A DNA stretch of 43,467 nt from Prevotella sp. UBA746 (GTDB lineage: Bacteria > Bacteroidota > Bacteroidia > Bacteroidales > Bacteroidaceae): positions 1,553-45,019 of the forward strand of contig DBKQ01000050.1 in assembly GCA_002298545.1 (NCBI GenBank), in the 5' to 3' direction. The translations under genes were made by a program, and so were the position numbers. Under the pieces are notes generated by a model that made no database searches, had not been told where the DNA came from, and saw nothing but the letters and a program-made list of their open reading frames with translations. The first letter of the stretch is position 1; each line of letters starts with the position of its first letter. Below are positions 15,947 to 23,666 of this stretch, piece after piece.

Positions 15947-17812
15947 ATGAAAAGGACGATATCTATCATATCTGCAATTTTGCTCACCATCGCAGCAAAG
16001 ACTTTTGCCGGTGACATATATGTGGATCCCCATGGTAACGATGCCGGCAATGGATCATCGCTACAGCCTTTGGCATCTCCTGCCGCTGCCCTCAGAATGG
16101 CAAGGGAATGGAGAAGACTGCATAAGAATGAAGCTGAAGGAGGTATCTTCATCCATCTTAAAAGCGGCGTGTACAATGTCTGCAAGCCTCTCTTCCTGCG
16201 GCCGGAGGATTCGGGAACTGAAGGTTCGCCTACCGTAATATGCGGTGAGGGCGACAAACCGGCGGTCTTGAGCGGAGGTATAAAGCTGAAGGGATGGCAC
16301 AAGGGATGCAACGACGAAAGAGTTCCAAGAGACATACGCGAAAAGGTATGGGTGGCTGATGCTCCAATGGTTGGCAACAGAATTGTCTTTTCCCGCCAGC
16401 TTTGGATTGGAGGGAATAAGGCTATAAGGGCGCAACAGGGAGCACCGGGCGAAATGACAAGGATGGTGGACTTCGACATTAAGTCGAGGACGATAACTAT
16501 TCCGACACCGGCAACAGACCTCAGCAATGCGCCACAGCTCGAAATGACGGTTCATCAGCGCTGGGCTATCGCCATTCTTAGGGTCAAGGATATCGACAAC
16601 ATTGGCAGGGGACTCTGTAAGGTTACCTTCCACGAACCTGAAAGCAGTATTGAATTTGAACATCCATGGCCGCAGCCTGTCATTGGCGAAGAGAAGGGAA
16701 ACTCGTCGTTTTTCTTGTCTAATGCCCCTCAGCTGCTCGATGAACCCGGAGAATGGTATCAGGACTATCCTTCGGGAAAGATATACTATCTGCCAAGGAA
16801 CGGCGAGGATATGAACACGGCTGAAGCTGTTGTTCCCGTTGCTGAAAGGCTTGTGGATATCTGCGGAACAAGGGAGCGCAACGTCCATGATATTTCATTC
16901 AAGAATGTCGTATTCTCTCATGCAGCATGGACAAGACCGCTCTACGAGGGACTTGTTACACTGCAGGCTGGATTCAGAATGCTTGATGCATACAAACTGA
17001 AGGAACCGGGACTGCCGGAGAAGGCTTCGCTCGAAAACCAGGCTTGGATTGCAAGGCCTGATGCTGCAGTAAGCATTAAGCATGCTATGGGCATCAATTT
17101 CTCTAATTGCAAGTTTGAACACCTCGGCGCAACGGCTCTCGACTTTGAAATGGCTGCCCACAACTCTACCGTCAGCAATTGTCTCTTCAGCGATATTGGC
17201 GGAAGTGGAATTATGATTGGCCAATTCCCTGACGGGGGCTTTGAAACTCATGTTCCTTTCAAGCCTGCGATTAAGGATGATTTATGCAACTGTATCACTG
17301 TCGACAACAACGAGATTGTTGATGTTGCCAACGAGGATTGGGGTTGTGTGGGGATTAACGCAGGATACGTGAGCAATGTGAATATCACTCACAATGAGCT
17401 GCACCGCCTTAACTACTCCGGTATTTGCGTGGGATGGGGATGGACACCTGTTGAAAGCGGAATGTACGGAAACTGTATCATCGACAACTATATCCACGAC
17501 TTTGCGAGACAACTGTATGATGTTGGCGGAATCTATACTCTTTCTAACCAACCGGGCTCTGTGATAAGCGGCAACAGAATTGAAGATTTACACAAAGCTC
17601 CGTATGCCACCAACGACAGAGCTTTTTATATCTACTTCGATGAAGCTACTGACGGATATACAGTAACGGACAATTGGATGCCAGACTCTTCACGCATCGG
17701 TTTTAACCAGCCTGGAAAGAATATGAAAATTGCCAATAACGGCCCTATGGTTGACTGCAAAATAAAGGAGACAGCGGGAAGGAGAGGAAAAATTGAAAAG
17801 TTGAAAAATTGA
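15947..17812 (+). CDS. Secreted right-handed beta-helix protein, possibly GH141-like
   Basis: The 621-residue protein has a signal peptide (ISAILLTIAAKTFAG) and a DIYVDPHGNDAGNGS opening followed by beta-helix coils (GGIFIHLKSGVYNV, RPEDSGTEGSP, and many N-x-I/V repeats, ending GGIYTLSNQPGSVISGN). This resembles carbohydrate-active beta-helix enzymes, and the opening recalls family GH141, which includes an alpha-L-fucosidase acting on rhamnogalacturonan II. That family call is from memory of its motifs and is not certain. It is the first gene of the operon and should act outside the cytoplasm. Its last residues (GKIEKLKN) are encoded by an 8-nt tandem repeat that supplies the stop, so the original C-terminus may have been altered. 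Confidence 0.75.
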   Translation: MKRTISIISAILLTIAAKTFAGDIYVDPHGNDAGNGSSLQPLASPAAALRMAREWRRLHKNEAEGGIFIHLKSGVYNVCKPLFLRPEDSGTEGSPTVICGEGDKPAVLSGGIKLKGWHKGCNDERVPRDIREKVWVADAPMVGNRIVFSRQLWIGGNKAIRAQQGAPGEMTRMVDFDIKSRTITIPTPATDLSNAPQLEMTVHQRWAIAILRVKDIDNIGRGLCKVTFHEPESSIEFEHPWPQPVIGEEKGNSSFFLSNAPQLLDEPGEWYQDYPSGKIYYLPRNGEDMNTAEAVVPVAERLVDICGTRERNVHDISFKNVVFSHAAWTRPLYEGLVTLQAGFRMLDAYKLKEPGLPEKASLENQAWIARPDAAVSIKHAMGINFSNCKFEHLGATALDFEMAAHNSTVSNCLFSDIGGSGIMIGQFPDGGFETHVPFKPAIKDDLCNCITVDNNEIVDVANEDWGCVGINAGYVSNVNITHNELHRLNYSGICVGWGWTPVESGMYGNCIIDNYIHDFARQLYDVGGIYTLSNQPGSVISGNRIEDLHKAPYATNDRAFYIYFDEATDGYTVTDNWMPDSSRIGFNQPGKNMKIANNGPMVDCKIKETAGRRGKIEKLKN

Positions 17813-17896
17813 AAAGTTGAAGAATTGAAAAATTGAAAAATTGAAAAATTGAAAAGTTGAAGAATTGAAAAATTGAAGAATTGAAGAATTGAAAAA
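17793..17896 (+). repeat. 8-nt tandem repeat (TTGAAAAA type), 13 units
   Basis: Thirteen consecutive 8-nt units of TTGAAAAA, TTGAAAAG or TTGAAGAA overlap the end of the beta-helix gene. The period is not a multiple of three, so a change in copy number would move the reading frame at the 3' end of that gene, although TGA recurs often. Confidence 0.9.
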
Positions 17897-17941
17897 TGAA
17901 TATTACTCTTATTTCTCTTATTTGTCATATTTCTCCTATTT

Positions 17942-17977
17942 CTCCCTGCACTCCCAGTTCTCCCAGTTCTCCCAAAT
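17942..17977 (+). repeat. 9-nt satellite (CTCCCAGTT type) upstream of GH31
   Basis: Four 9-nt units (CTCCCTGCA, two CTCCCAGTT, CTCCCAAAT) lie 27 nt before the GH31 start. They belong to the same family as the repeats before the fusion and symporter genes and inside the fusion gene. They are preceded by a looser TTATTTCTC-type pyrimidine tract. Confidence 0.85.
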
Positions 17978-18003
17978 AAAAAAAACAAAAAAAACACCAT
18001 ATA

Positions 18004-20256
18004 ATGAAACCCACAAACTACCACCTGTTCGATTTCATGGATTTCGACCAGGAACTTAAAAAGGACGAATCGCTTTGGAAGGCTTACAAGCCAACTAAGG
18101 TGGAGATGAAAGACGGTGATATTCTTGTTACCGTTCCGTTCCAAAAACAGGTTCTCGCCAACGATATGGCACCTGACACTAAGGTTCCACAAGAATCACA
18201 TACTCTCGTAATACGGCAATACGAGCCGGGAATAATCCGAATCTTCATGGGGATGGACGGCGAACAACCTACTGACTCTTCTGAAATGTTGCAGATGAGC
18301 GAAAGGGTAAAGCGTATTCCTCTACATGCTGAACTGAAAGACTGTCAATGGATTATTTCTGACGACAATGGAATTCGTCGCGCCGTGATTAATATGCAGG
18401 AACCTAAACTCGACCGATGGAGTGATCTGCTCCCTGATCCTCAAGAGACACTCGACATTAGATTCTATCCCGACGGAAAACGTGAAGTGAGACTGGCGGC
18501 TTACGACCATTTCTCACCGCCACGATACGACGCCCTGCCTCTCGGATTCTGCAAAACTAATGGGAAGAACGACCGGGCTACGCTTTCTTTCGAGTGTAAG
18601 CTCAACGAGTGTTTTGCAGGTACAGGAGAACGGTTTGCAAAGATGGATCTTAGCGGACAGACTTTCTTCTTGAAAAATCAAGACGGACAAGGGGTGAACA
18701 ACCGACGTACATATAAGAATATTCCGTTCTATCTCTCAAGCCGTATGTATGGCGTGTTCTATCACACCACGGCACACAGCAAACTCTCACTTGCCGGAAT
18801 ATCATCACGTTCTGTTGAATTCATGAGCGATCAGGCTCTCATTGATGCCTTTATCATTGGCGGAGACTCTGTGGAGGAGATTCTGCGCGGATACCGCGAC
18901 CTTACGGGCTATCCGTCAATGCCGCCTCTTTGGAGCTTCGGTATATGGATGAGCCGTATGACATATTTCAGCGCTGACGAGGTGAACGATATCTGCGACC
19001 GTCTGCGGCAGGAGCATTACCCGTGCGACGTGATTCATCTTGACACGGGATGGTTTAAAACTGACTGGCTCTGCGAATGGAAATTCAATGAGGAACGTTT
19101 CCCCGACCCTAAGAAATTTATACAGGATTTGCTGAAAAAAGGTTTTAAGGTGTCGCTATGGCAACTCCCGTATGTTGCCGAGGATGCCGAACAAATCGAC
19201 GAGGCTCGCAAGAATAACTATATATGCAAACTTACGAAGCAGCAGGATTCTGAAGGGTCTAACTTCTCAGCTCTCGACTATGCCGGAACTATCGACTTTA
19301 CAAGCAAGAAGGCTACTGATTGGTATAAGGGCTTACTAAAGCGGCTGCTCGATATGGGTGTGAAGTGTATCAAGACTGACTTCGGTGAAAATATACACAT
19401 GGATGCCATATACGAGAACATGTCACCGGAATTACTCAACAATCTTTATGCACTGCTCTATCAGAAGGCAGCCTACGAGATTACTAAAGAGGTGACTGGC
19501 GACGGTATCGTTTGGGCTCGCTCTGCATGGGCTGGATGCCAACGCTATCCGCTACACTGGGGTGGTGACTCCTGCAGTTCGTGGGAGGGACTTGCAGGTT
19601 CGCTGCGCGGCGGACTACACTTCGGACTTTCCGGCTTTGCCTTCTGGAGCCACGATGTACCGGGATTCCATACTCTGCCTAACTTCATGAACTCTATTGT
19701 ACGGGATGATGTGTACATGCGATGGACACAATTCGGAGTTTTCTCTTCGCATATCCGCTACCACGGAACGAACAAACGCGAACCATGGCATTATCCTAAT
19801 ATCGCTCCGCTCGTGAAACGCTGGTGGAAACTGCGCTATAAGCTTATACCTTATATAATAAGAGAGAGTGAAAAAGCTACTCACAGCGGTTCGACAATAG
19901 TTCAGGCTCTTATCTTCCATCACCCGGAAGACAACAACTGCTGGCATATCGACGACGAATATTATTTCGGCGATGACTTCCTCGTTGCTCCTGTAATGAG
20001 CAGCGACAACTGTCGCGACATCTATTTGCCTGAAGGCGAATGGGTGGAATTCTTCACCGGCGACCGCTTTATCGTTGAAGATGGCGGAAAATGGCTGAAG
20101 GACATCGAGACTCCACTCGAGCGCATGCCTGTGTTCGTCAGAAACGGTGCCGTAATCCCTATTTATCCGGAAGATGTAGACAGCACTGACGACATGGATA
20201 TGAGCAAAGTGCAGAATATCATTATCGACGAAGATTTTAAGGGTATCAAGATTTAA
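18004..20256 (+). CDS. GH31 family glycosidase, probable alpha-xylosidase (YicI-like), cytoplasmic
   Basis: The 750-residue protein lacks a signal peptide. It carries the GH31 nucleophile motif KTDFGE (Asp about 459) and the acid/base region QRYPLHWGGDSCSSW (Asp about 522), both close to YicI-type alpha-xylosidases. The LDTGWFKTDW and FPDPKKFI segments also match that group. It should cleave alpha-xylosides, or related alpha-glycosides, after import. In this operon the substrate would come in through the symporter downstream. An alpha-glucosidase is the main alternative. It is preceded by an A-rich leader and a 9-nt satellite, 191 nt after the beta-helix gene. Confidence 0.9.
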   Translation: MKPTNYHLFDFMDFDQELKKDESLWKAYKPTKVEMKDGDILVTVPFQKQVLANDMAPDTKVPQESHTLVIRQYEPGIIRIFMGMDGEQPTDSSEMLQMSERVKRIPLHAELKDCQWIISDDNGIRRAVINMQEPKLDRWSDLLPDPQETLDIRFYPDGKREVRLAAYDHFSPPRYDALPLGFCKTNGKNDRATLSFECKLNECFAGTGERFAKMDLSGQTFFLKNQDGQGVNNRRTYKNIPFYLSSRMYGVFYHTTAHSKLSLAGISSRSVEFMSDQALIDAFIIGGDSVEEILRGYRDLTGYPSMPPLWSFGIWMSRMTYFSADEVNDICDRLRQEHYPCDVIHLDTGWFKTDWLCEWKFNEERFPDPKKFIQDLLKKGFKVSLWQLPYVAEDAEQIDEARKNNYICKLTKQQDSEGSNFSALDYAGTIDFTSKKATDWYKGLLKRLLDMGVKCIKTDFGENIHMDAIYENMSPELLNNLYALLYQKAAYEITKEVTGDGIVWARSAWAGCQRYPLHWGGDSCSSWEGLAGSLRGGLHFGLSGFAFWSHDVPGFHTLPNFMNSIVRDDVYMRWTQFGVFSSHIRYHGTNKREPWHYPNIAPLVKRWWKLRYKLIPYIIRESEKATHSGSTIVQALIFHHPEDNNCWHIDDEYYFGDDFLVAPVMSSDNCRDIYLPEGEWVEFFTGDRFIVEDGGKWLKDIETPLERMPVFVRNGAVIPIYPEDVDSTDDMDMSKVQNIIIDEDFKGIKI

Positions 20257-20280
20257 TATGGAGCGTGGAGTGAGGAGTTA

Positions 20281-20438
20281 TTTGTCTTATTAGTCTTATT
20301 TTGTTCTATTAGCATTATAAGTCTTATAAGTCTTATTTAGTTCTATTAGTCTTATTTAGTTCTATTAGTCTTATTTAGTTCTATTAGTCTTATGAGTCCT
20401 ATTAGTCTTATTTCTCCCATAACTCCCAGCTCTCCCAT
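20281..20438 (+). repeat. 19-nt tandem repeat plus 9-nt satellite upstream of the fusion gene
   Basis: Three perfect copies of a 19-nt unit starting TCTTATTTAG lie at 20331-20387, flanked by degenerate TCTTATTAG copies. They are followed by three 9-nt units (TTCTCCCAT, AACTCCCAG, CTCTCCCAT) at 20412-20438, 23 nt before the start codon. No promoter or terminator was recognised in this 205-nt gap. Confidence 0.9.
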
Positions 20439-20461
20439 AATATTAAAAAAAAACAACAACT

Positions 20462-23400
20462 ATGTGGAAACCAAATTTAGAAGAAACCAAGAAACACTAT
20501 ATCAACTGGTGGAACCATAAAGGTATCGTGCTCAACATGTGGGAGCACTTCCAACAGGGCGTTAAGCCGCATGCCGACATTCCGATGCCGCCAGCACCTA
20601 AATCACTTGACCAGAAATGGTTCGACCCAGAGTGGCGTGCCGAATACCTCGACTGGTATGTCGCCCATAGTTCTATGATGGCAGACATGCTGCCTGTTGC
20701 CAACACACAGCTCGGTCCGGGATCACTCGCCGCTATTCTCGGTGGTGTGTTCGAGGGCGGCGAGGATACTATCTGGATTCACCCGAACCCGAACTATACT
20801 GACGACATTAAGTTTGACATCAACGATCCTGCCAACAAAAACTGGCAACTGCACAAAGACCTTCTTCGGGCATGCAAGAAGAAAGCTAACGGCAACTATT
20901 ATGTTGGTATGCCCGACCTTATGGAGGGACTGGACGTGCTCGCAGCACTGAAGGGCACTGACAAGGTCTTGCTCGACACCGTGATGCAGCCGGAAGTGCT
21001 GGAGAGGCAGATGCAGCAGATTAATGACATATACTTCCAGGTGTTCGACGAACTTTACGATATTATCCGCGAGGGAGACGAAATGGCATTCTGCTATTTC
21101 TCATCGTGGGCTCCAGGAAAGATGACAAAAATACAGAGCGACATCTCAACAATGATCAGTGTTGAAGACTACCGCCGCTTTGTACAGCCTTTTATCCGCG
21201 AACAATGTCAAAAGATTGACTATACGCTATATCATCTCGATGGCGTAGGAGCTATGCATCATCTGCCAGCCCTTCTTGAAATTGAGGAACTTAACGCTAT
21301 TCAGTGGACGCCGGGCGTTGGCGAACCACAAGGCGGTTCACCAAAATGGTACGACCTCTACAAGAGAATTCTCGCTGGTGGCAAGAGTATTCTGGCAAGC
21401 TGGGTTACTCTCGACGAACTGCGTCCACTGCTCGACAATATCGGAGGCAACGGCGTTCATATAGAAATGGACTTCCACAACGAGGATGAAGTGGAGAAGG
21501 CTCTGCGTATCGTAGAGGAATATCAGGAGAGCGAAGAGAAACCAAAGGCTGACAACACTACTATTAGAATCAATAGCACAAAGACTCCAGATGAGGAAGT
21601 TATGGAGATTATCGACAAAATAGAAAATTCTTCCTCAACCTCCGAGAACTCCCAGTCCTCCCAGTTCTCCCAGTTCTCTCAGAACTCCCAGTCCTCCCAG
21701 AACTCCGAACTATCCAATAAAATAAAGAGTCTCCCTCTGACAGTCCCTACTCTCGGCAAACCACTTATTCAAGATTTGGTAAAAGAAAGAATCCTTGTCC
21801 TCGACGGTGCCACCGGCACCACCATTCAGCAATACCATTTAACTGAAGAGGAATTCCGCGGAGAGCGCTTCCGAAACTATGGCTACGACTTGAAAGGGGC
21901 AAACGACTTGCTCTGTATTTCAAATCCTGAAGTTGTAGCAAGTGTCCACCGCCGTTTCCTTGAGGCAGGTGCTGATTTGATTACAGCAAACACCTTCAAT
22001 GCTCAGCGAATATCTCTTGCCGACAAGCATCTTGGGGATTATGCTCGGGAGATAAACCTTGCGGCATGCAAGGTGGCACGAAAGGAAGCCGATGCCTATA
22101 CGCTGATGAATCCGAGGAAGCCACGCTATGTGCTTGGCGGTATCGGTCCTACACCAAAGACTCTGTCTATTGGTGAGAGCGATGAGTTCAACACCAACAT
22201 TCTTCGTGAAGCATATATGGAGCAAGTAGAGGCTCTGTTCGATGGAGGTGTGGATGCCATTATCCTTGAAACGATCTTTGATATCGAAAATGCCAAGGTT
22301 GCACTTGAGTGTATCAAGGAGATGATGCTGAAAAAGGGCAGACAACTGCCAGTTATGATGAGCTTTACCGTGGCAAGCGACAATGGCTATAATATGTTGG
22401 GACAGTCGGTGGTAGACTTTGTGAAGAATCTACACGACGACAGTGTGTTCTCGGTAGGCCTCAACTGCTCGCTCACTGCTCCACGTATGGCTCCTGTTAT
22501 TCAGCGCATGGCGGAAGAGACAAACTTCTATATCAGCATGTTTCCTAATGCCGGTCTGCCTGATTCTCACGGACATTATGGTGATACTCCAAAGCAGATG
22601 CAAGGTGAGATATGGCCTGTCGTTGAAGCACATCTGCTGAATATCGTTGGCGGATGCTGCGGCACCGACGACCTGCATATCCGCGAGATTGCGAAACTCG
22701 TGCAGCCTATAGAGGGGCTTTTCGTTACTCCTCACCATCCGGGACAGGGCAGCGGGTATAAGCTTGCTGCGCCAAAAAGACTTGAAGACTCCGAGAAATC
22801 TCAAGACCCCCAGTCCTCTCAGAACTCTCAGGACTCTCAGAACTCCCAGTCCTCCCAGCACACTCATAAAGAAGAAAAATGCTCATGTGGAATAGACCAC
22901 GATGCTGCCCCTACGCCGGCACTCGGCTCTGCTGCCGAAGAGGTTTATGATGCCATTCTTGCCGGCAAGGGCGACAAGGCTGCTGATGCCACGAAACGTG
23001 CCCTCGACGAGGGACTGGCACCACAGGATATCATAAACGGAGAGATGATACGCGCCATGAGCCAGGTGGGACAGAACTTCCAGGACGGCAAGGCTTTCGT
23101 ACCGCAGCTGCTTATGGCTGGCCGTGCGATGAAGGCTGCACTTGAAATACTTAAACCGCTACTTGCCGGTCAGGCTTCCACCACACTTGGCAGAATAGTG
23201 ATTGGAACTGTGAAGGGTGACCTGCATGACATCGGCAAGAACCTCGTTGCCTCTATGCTCGAAGGGTGCGGCTTTGAGGTAAAGAATATCGGAATTGATG
23301 TGCCGAGCGAAAAATTTGTCGAGGCTGTGAAGGATTATCATGCCGACATCCTCTGCATGAGCGCACTGCTCACCACTACCATGACCTATATGAAAGACGT

Positions 23401-23560
23401 TATCAAGGCCCTTGAAGATGCCGGAATACGCAACGATGTTAAGGTTATGGTGGGCGGAGCCCCTGTCACCCAAAGCTTTGCCGATGAAATTGGTGCCGAC
23501 GGCTATAGCGATAATGCAAACTCGGCAGTCGCCAAGGCTAAAGAGTTAATGGGTAAATAA
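20462..23560 (+). CDS. UroD methyltransferase / homocysteine methyltransferase / B12-binding fusion
   Basis: The 1032-residue protein has three parts. Residues about 1-355 are a uroporphyrinogen-decarboxylase-fold methyltransferase without an HxC zinc motif. Residues about 430-755 are a homocysteine S-methyltransferase domain (DGATGTTIQQ near the start; zinc ligands Cys669, Cys732, Cys733 in GLNC and GGCCGT). Residues about 820-1032 are a cobalamin cap and Rossmann domain with DLHDIG (His922 as lower ligand). This is the MetH plan with the folate domain replaced. The inferred reaction is methylated substrate to cobalamin to homocysteine, yielding methionine. Two Ser/Gln/Asn linkers (residues 389-417 and 779-800) join the parts. 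The reactivation domain is absent but encoded at 14014. CmuA, a UroD-corrinoid fusion for chloromethane, is a known partial precedent. The methyl donor is unknown. Confidence 0.88.
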   Translation: MWKPNLEETKKHYINWWNHKGIVLNMWEHFQQGVKPHADIPMPPAPKSLDQKWFDPEWRAEYLDWYVAHSSMMADMLPVANTQLGPGSLAAILGGVFEGGEDTIWIHPNPNYTDDIKFDINDPANKNWQLHKDLLRACKKKANGNYYVGMPDLMEGLDVLAALKGTDKVLLDTVMQPEVLERQMQQINDIYFQVFDELYDIIREGDEMAFCYFSSWAPGKMTKIQSDISTMISVEDYRRFVQPFIREQCQKIDYTLYHLDGVGAMHHLPALLEIEELNAIQWTPGVGEPQGGSPKWYDLYKRILAGGKSILASWVTLDELRPLLDNIGGNGVHIEMDFHNEDEVEKALRIVEEYQESEEKPKADNTTIRINSTKTPDEEVMEIIDKIENSSSTSENSQSSQFSQFSQNSQSSQNSELSNKIKSLPLTVPTLGKPLIQDLVKERILVLDGATGTTIQQYHLTEEEFRGERFRNYGYDLKGANDLLCISNPEVVASVHRRFLEAGADLITANTFNAQRISLADKHLGDYAREINLAACKVARKEADAYTLMNPRKPRYVLGGIGPTPKTLSIGESDEFNTNILREAYMEQVEALFDGGVDAIILETIFDIENAKVALECIKEMMLKKGRQLPVMMSFTVASDNGYNMLGQSVVDFVKNLHDDSVFSVGLNCSLTAPRMAPVIQRMAEETNFYISMFPNAGLPDSHGHYGDTPKQMQGEIWPVVEAHLLNIVGGCCGTDDLHIREIAKLVQPIEGLFVTPHHPGQGSGYKLAAPKRLEDSEKSQDPQSSQNSQDSQNSQSSQHTHKEEKCSCGIDHDAAPTPALGSAAEEVYDAILAGKGDKAADATKRALDEGLAPQDIINGEMIRAMSQVGQNFQDGKAFVPQLLMAGRAMKAALEILKPLLAGQASTTLGRIVIGTVKGDLHDIGKNLVASMLEGCGFEVKNIGIDVPSEKFVEAVKDYHADILCMSALLTTTMTYMKDVIKALEDAGIRNDVKVMVGGAPVTQSFADEIGADGYSDNANSAVAKAKELMGK
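21647..21700 (+). repeat. In-frame 9-nt satellite encoding linker 1 of the fusion
   Basis: Six 9-nt units (AACTCCCAG, TCCTCCCAG, TTCTCCCAG, TTCTCTCAG, AACTCCCAG, TCCTCCCAG) encode NSQ/SSQ/FSQ repeats between the UroD and homocysteine domains. The unit family is the same as in the gaps before the operon's other genes. Confidence 0.92.
22805..22858 (+). repeat. In-frame 9-nt satellite encoding linker 2 of the fusion
   Basis: Six 9-nt units (GACCCCCAG, TCCTCTCAG, AACTCTCAG, GACTCTCAG, AACTCCCAG, TCCTCCCAG) encode a Ser/Gln/Asn linker between the homocysteine and cobalamin domains. A Cys/His-containing stretch (HTHKEEKCSCGIDHD) follows. Confidence 0.92.
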
Positions 23561-23589
23561 AATCATTGGGCAACTGGGAGTTCTCTTGG

Positions 23590-23643
23590 TTCTCCCAGCC
23601 CTCCCAACCCTCTTAGCCCTCTTAGCCCTCCCAGTTCTCCAAC
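23590..23643 (+). repeat. 9-nt satellite upstream of the symporter gene
   Basis: Six 9-nt units (TTCTCCCAG, CCCTCCCAA, two CCCTCTTAG, CCCTCCCAG, TTCTCCAAC) fill most of the gap between the fusion stop and the symporter start. Confidence 0.9.
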
Positions 23644-23666
23644 AATCTAAAGAAACAAACAAACTT

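Noticed and set aside
15829..15947. Cobalamin or SAM riboswitch in front of the methyltransferase operon
   Set aside because: I looked for B12-box and SAM-riboswitch core motifs here and in the divergent region 14716-14923 and saw none.
16061..16888. Long leftward open frame inside the beta-helix gene
   Set aside because: It is an antisense shadow of a gene with a signal peptide and recognisable repeats.
17793..17896. CRISPR array
   Set aside because: The unit is 8 nt with no spacers; it is a simple tandem repeat. The same holds for the 9-nt and 19-nt arrays.
20462..23560. Ordinary methionine synthase MetH
   Set aside because: No pterin-binding or C-terminal activation domain is present, and a URO-D domain occupies the N-terminus.
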